Below are positions 60,781 to 64,000 of a stretch of 64,000 nucleotides of DNA, piece by piece. Origin of the DNA: Pararhizobium sp. IMCC3301 (GTDB taxonomy: Bacteria; Pseudomonadota; Alphaproteobacteria; Rhizobiales; GCA-2746425). The notes below the pieces were generated by a model. It was not told where the DNA came from. It ran no database searches and saw only the letters and a program-made list of their open reading frames with translations. The position numbers and the translations under genes were made by a program. The first letter of the stretch is position 1. Each line of letters begins with the position of its first letter. The stretch covers positions 2,633,001 to 2,697,000 of the forward strand of contig NZ_CP132336.1 of assembly GCF_030758315.1 (NCBI RefSeq), given 5' to 3'.

Positions 60781-62154
60781 GTGAGATTTGTCCGATCACT
60801 TATGCAAAATCTGAACTGGCAGCTCAGAGCATCCATGTTCGGTCGCCATGCGACGGCAGTCCTGGTGCCGTTGTTGCTGTTGATCAGCCAGCCCGCTGCT
60901 GCAGCGCCTCATATTCTGGTCGACATGGAGAGCGGACGCATATTGGAGCAGAAAGACGCTCTGCAGCCCTGGTATCCCGCTTCGGTCACCAAACTGATGA
61001 CTGCTTTCGTTACTTTTGAGGCGATTGCCGCTGGCGATCTGACCATGCGGTCTGCCGTGATCATGTCGCAAAACGCGCTCAATGAGCCACCGAGCAAAAT
61101 GGGTTTTCCTGTTGGCACGGAAGTCACCGTTGAGAATGCCCTGAAGATGCTCATCGTCAAATCGGCCAACGATATTGCCGTTGCGCTTGCAGAGGCCGTG
61201 GGCGGCAGCGAACAGAAATTCGTTGCCCGGATGAATAAAACCGCTGCCAGACTGGGCATGACCGGCACCCAGTTCCGCAATCCAAATGGACTGCCGGCAA
61301 AAGGTCAGACAACCAATGCCCGAGACATGGCGGTTTTGACACAGGCCATTTTCAAGCAGTATCCGCAACATGGCGATCTGTTCAAAATCACTGCCATACG
61401 TGCCGGCAAACGTGTTCTGAAATCCTATAATCCGCTTTTGACCCGCTATCAGGGTGCAACAGGGATGAAAACAGGTTTTATCTGCTCCTCGGGTTTCAAC
61501 ATGGTTGCCACGGCACAACGCGGCGGCAGACATCTGATCGCAGTTGTTTTCGGTGCGCCTTCTTCGCAAGAGCGCGCTGAAACTGCCGCCAAGCTGCTGG
61601 ACAAGGGGTTCCGCTCCTCTGGCCGGTCAGGCCAGCGCACCGTAGCTGGTTACAAAGCACGCGGCCTGACTGCCGAGCCGATTGATTTGAGGCAACAGAT
61701 CTGCAGCAGCACTGCGCGCAGCGAACGGGCAAATTTCCGCAAGTCCTACAAGATGGGTGAAGGCATTTCGGTGTTGAGCAATGTTGATCTCATTGACACG
61801 ATCCCGGTCACGGTGCGCACCGGCGGTGCCATCAGGACGATTTCAGCTGCGTTCAGGAACGCCCCGCCCCCTGTTCCGCGCCCGAATGTGGTTCTGGTGG
61901 CTGTGCCGGATCCTGCAGGTGACACTGCTGCCCAGGGCAGTGCTAAAGAGGGCAGTGCTACAGAGGTTGCCAGCCAGGTTGCTAATCAGGTTGCCAGTCA
62001 GGTGGAAGGGAGCGCCGATCAGGTTGATACCGGCGACGGCGATGGCGATGAGGCACGAGCCAACAGCCAATCCGCCCAATCGGCGGCATTGGGAGGCATT
62101 CCCTTACCTGCCGACAGGCCGGCATTTGCCAAGACCGCAGAGCCGGTAAACTAG
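60781..62154 (+). CDS. D-alanyl-D-alanine carboxypeptidase (peptidase S11, DacF-like)
   Basis: About 457 residues from GTG at 60781 (GGAG six bases upstream; TTG 60775 is the alternative). A signal anchor (AVLVPLLLLISQPAAAA) is followed by penicillin-binding motifs SxxK (Ser68-VT-Lys71 in YPASVTKLMTAF), SxN (VKSANDIAVAL) and KTG (GMKTGFICSSGF). It trims pentapeptides in peptidoglycan. The last about 90 residues are low-complexity, acidic and Ser/Val/Gln-rich (VASQVANQVASQVEGSA). The stop codon TAG falls in the first bases of a MITE. Confidence 0.92.
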   Translation: MRFVRSLMQNLNWQLRASMFGRHATAVLVPLLLLISQPAAAAPHILVDMESGRILEQKDALQPWYPASVTKLMTAFVTFEAIAAGDLTMRSAVIMSQNALNEPPSKMGFPVGTEVTVENALKMLIVKSANDIAVALAEAVGGSEQKFVARMNKTAARLGMTGTQFRNPNGLPAKGQTTNARDMAVLTQAIFKQYPQHGDLFKITAIRAGKRVLKSYNPLLTRYQGATGMKTGFICSSGFNMVATAQRGGRHLIAVVFGAPSSQERAETAAKLLDKGFRSSGRSGQRTVAGYKARGLTAEPIDLRQQICSSTARSERANFRKSYKMGEGISVLSNVDLIDTIPVTVRTGGAIRTISAAFRNAPPPVPRPNVVLVAVPDPAGDTAAQGSAKEGSATEVASQVANQVASQVEGSADQVDTGDGDGDEARANSQSAQSAALGGIPLPADRPAFAKTAEPVN

Positions 62155-62419
62155 GGTCTGAACTCAATTAGGAGATTGAATTGGCGCTGCCAGAAAAGCC
62201 CAAATGCTATGAACGGATTGCAGGTAAGGCTGGTTGCCTTTCCAAAATCTGTGAAACGGCAGTTGGGCTTTTCTGGCAGCGTCCCTTGCGATGAGTTTGA
62301 TTTTGGCCAGGATGTCGTCGCAAAGGCTTGGAAACCAGATGGTTTCCTGCGCCTTTGCTCCTAACCCTGACCAAAATCAAATTCACCAATTCAACCTCCT
62401 AATTGAGTCCAGACCCTAG
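62151..62419. mobile_element. 269-bp MITE with 34-bp terminal inverted repeats
   Basis: The ends 62151-62184 and 62386-62419 are inverted copies with two mismatches, both bounded by CTAG. Inside is a second perfect 19-bp inverted repeat, CGCTGCCAGAAAAGCCCAA (62185-62203, 62263-62281), and a weaker pair around GATTTTGG / CCAAAATC. No ORF is present. It is a non-autonomous element, parent unknown. It supplies the dacF stop codon and probably terminates transcription between dacF and the convergent tusA. Confidence 0.9.
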
Positions 62420-62461
62420 ACATTTCCGGCCAGCATATGCGTGGAAAAACGGCAGCTGAGA

Positions 62462-62755
62462 TCAGATAACCGTTTTCTTCACGCCTTTCTCCACCAGATA
62501 TGCGGTTGCCGCGCCATGGGGTTCCTGCAACAGCAATTTGTGGCCGTGTTCGGAGCAGAAATGCGGAATATCGATCTTCGCCATCGGATCGGTACTGATG
62601 ACACGCAGCACCGCGCCGCTATCAAGACCGCGCAGTGCTTTCTGGGTTTTGAGGACCGGCAGCGGGCATTGCAGACCGCTCACATCCAGCAACGTTGCCT
62701 TTGCGTCCGTTTCAACTGCACGATTGCTGCTGTGGTCCAGGGGGTCAAAGGTCAT
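62462..62755 (-). CDS. tusA: TusA-family sulfurtransferase
   Basis: About 97 residues. The signature LDVSGLQCPLPVLKTQKAL carries the catalytic cysteine of the CPxP motif; ISTDPMAKIDIPHFCSEHGH follows. The start MTFDPLDHSS at 62755 has AGGAAAG upstream. TusA relays sulfur for tRNA thiolation or sulfur oxidation. Single gene, convergent with dacF across the MITE. Confidence 0.92.
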   Translation of the reverse strand: MTFDPLDHSSNRAVETDAKATLLDVSGLQCPLPVLKTQKALRGLDSGAVLRVISTDPMAKIDIPHFCSEHGHKLLLQEPHGAATAYLVEKGVKKTVI

Positions 62756-62964
62756 GGTGTCTTTCCTGAAGGGTGAGATATCAGAGTGTTTCCTGGTTTC
62801 AGGAAACACTCTATTGGCAGAAATCAATGCGGCAAAGCAATTGTTGAACTTGCCTGACCTGCACGTTATCGTCCGATAACACCGATCAGCGTCAACCAGG
62901 GCGCAGCGTCTGCGGCCCGGACCCGACGAGTGTAATAATTCACGGTGTGTGACAGGGAGGGCGC

Positions 62965-64000
62965 ATGACACTTATCTCACGCATGCGCAGTGAATATGCT
63001 TACCTGACGGGCGCCATTCGCACGCTGCGCCGGTTGAAACCTATAGCTGAAAACAAAACCCGCATCTGGCCTGATGGACTGGAATATCTGGCCGGCAGAT
63101 TTGGCGATCGGCCGGCCCTGCTCAGCCGAAACCAAAATTTCAGCTATTCGCAACTTTTCAACCGGGCCAACCAGTATGCCCGCTGGGCCAGCAACGCGCA
63201 GATTAAAAAAGGCGATGTCGTTGCATTGCTGATGCCCAATAGCCCCGAATTTCTGGCGGTGTGGACCGGGATTGCCCGCGCCGGGGGTGTGACAGCACTG
63301 TTGAATACCAATTTGCGCGGCACATCGCTGGCGCATTGCATCAACATTGTTTCACCGAAACATCTGATCGTCGATGCCGCCCTCGCTGATGCATTTTCTG
63401 ATGCGGAGAACCATCTGGACTATGACGCCGCTGCCGATCAGCCGGATGTGTGGATATATGGCGACACCACGGTGTCGTTTGCACAGGCCCCGAAACCGCT
63501 CAAGCCTCTGCTCGACGCTGCTGATACCGCGCCTCTGGCCATCGCCGACCGTCCCGATCTGACGACCGACGATAAATGCCTTTATATCTACACCAGCGGG
63601 ACCACCGGCCTGCCGAAGGCTGCCAACATCAACCATTATCGGGTTCAGGCCATCATGCACGGATTTTCCGGGGCCATGGGGGCGCTCGCGACGGACCGCA
63701 ACTACACCTGTATGCCGATGTATCATTCAGCGGGCGGGCTGATTGCCACCGGGTCGATGCTGACAGTCGGTGGTTCGGTCTTCATCGCCGAGCGCTTTTC
63801 GGCCAGCAGTTTCTGGGATGATATTGTCGATAATGACTGCACCATGTTCCAGTATATCGGCGAGTTGTGCCGCTATCTGGTGAATACGCCGCCCCATCCC
63901 AAAGAGCGCGCCCACACCATACGTCTGTGCAACGGCAATGGTCTGCGGCCGGACATCTGGGAAACCTTCCGCACGCGCTTCAAATTGCCCCGCATTCTGG
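62965..64000 (+). CDS. Long-chain acyl-CoA synthetase, FATP/FadD-like (3' end outside window)
   Basis: First 345 residues seen. ANL-family motifs: the P-loop YIYTSGTTGLPKAANINHYR, CMPMYHSAGGL and FQYIGELCRYLVNTPPHP then RLCNGNGLRPDIW. The last two are typical of very-long-chain FATP-type synthetases rather than classical FadD. The enzyme activates fatty acids to acyl-CoA via acyl-AMP. AGGGAGG precedes the ATG. Confidence 0.92.
   Translation, partial: MTLISRMRSEYAYLTGAIRTLRRLKPIAENKTRIWPDGLEYLAGRFGDRPALLSRNQNFSYSQLFNRANQYARWASNAQIKKGDVVALLMPNSPEFLAVWTGIARAGGVTALLNTNLRGTSLAHCINIVSPKHLIVDAALADAFSDAENHLDYDAAADQPDVWIYGDTTVSFAQAPKPLKPLLDAADTAPLAIADRPDLTTDDKCLYIYTSGTTGLPKAANINHYRVQAIMHGFSGAMGALATDRNYTCMPMYHSAGGLIATGSMLTVGGSVFIAERFSASSFWDDIVDNDCTMFQYIGELCRYLVNTPPHPKERAHTIRLCNGNGLRPDIWETFRTRFKLPRIL

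Overview
The window comes from the chromosome of an alphaproteobacterium, most likely a marine or soil Hyphomicrobiales relative. I base this on the moderately GC-rich sequence, the MalK/UgpC-type sugar ABC systems, the NDUFA9-like / uppP / GST / queG block, and mobile-element gene families typical of the group (DUF3768, AlpA, replication-relaxation). No rRNA and no CRISPR array is visible. There is one tRNA, tRNA-Leu(CAG).

Positions 1 to about 22.4 kb are catabolic core with two sugar-acid modules. Module 1 (1-9.9 kb) has an IclR regulator (partial), an NAD epimerase/dehydrogenase, a complete ABC importer, an enolase-superfamily dehydratase and a DapA-like aldolase/dehydratase on the minus strand. 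Divergent from these are a 2-keto-3-deoxy-sugar-acid kinase (dgoK type) and an EamA exporter-like protein. Module 2 (10.1-22.4 kb) is arranged around a LacI regulator. The minus-strand arm has a Tat-type binding protein, two permeases, a TIM-barrel isomerase and an aldo/keto reductase. The plus-strand arm has lacI, an SDR, a 2-hydroxyacid dehydrogenase, the ABC ATPase, a Gfo/Idh/MocA oxidoreductase and a ManD-type mannonate dehydratase.

Positions 23.7-47.8 kb form a genomic island of about 24 kb in the 3' end of tRNA-Leu. A near-identical 20/21-bp repeat of the tRNA 3' end lies at both ends, and a P4-type integrase sits next to the tRNA. The island carries mobility genes (a large serine recombinase, two FtsK/TraG/HerA-like ATPases, a replication-relaxation protein, AlpA, an XRE regulator), IS remnants and a complete IS630-family element that splits one ATPase gene. 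Its cargo is: (a) a two-partner secretion system whose TpsA exoprotein ends in a lipase-like domain with a Ser-Asp-His triad; (b) an exported ankyrin/EF-hand protein in a cassette bounded by about 400-bp direct repeats, which shares its upstream leader with the two-partner system; and (c) a type II-short-like CBASS anti-phage locus with a cGAS-like nucleotidyltransferase, an E2-like protein with a SEC-C-like zinc tail, and a divergently encoded Cap15-like 2TM effector.

Positions 47.9-64 kb return to core genome: an NDUFA9-like protein, UppP, a GST, QueG, an orphan TctC-type receptor, an HlyD/FUSC-like/alpha-beta hydrolase export operon, TauE/SafE, an M20 amidohydrolase, a D,D-carboxypeptidase whose stop codon is supplied by a 269-bp MITE, TusA, and a partial acyl-CoA synthetase.
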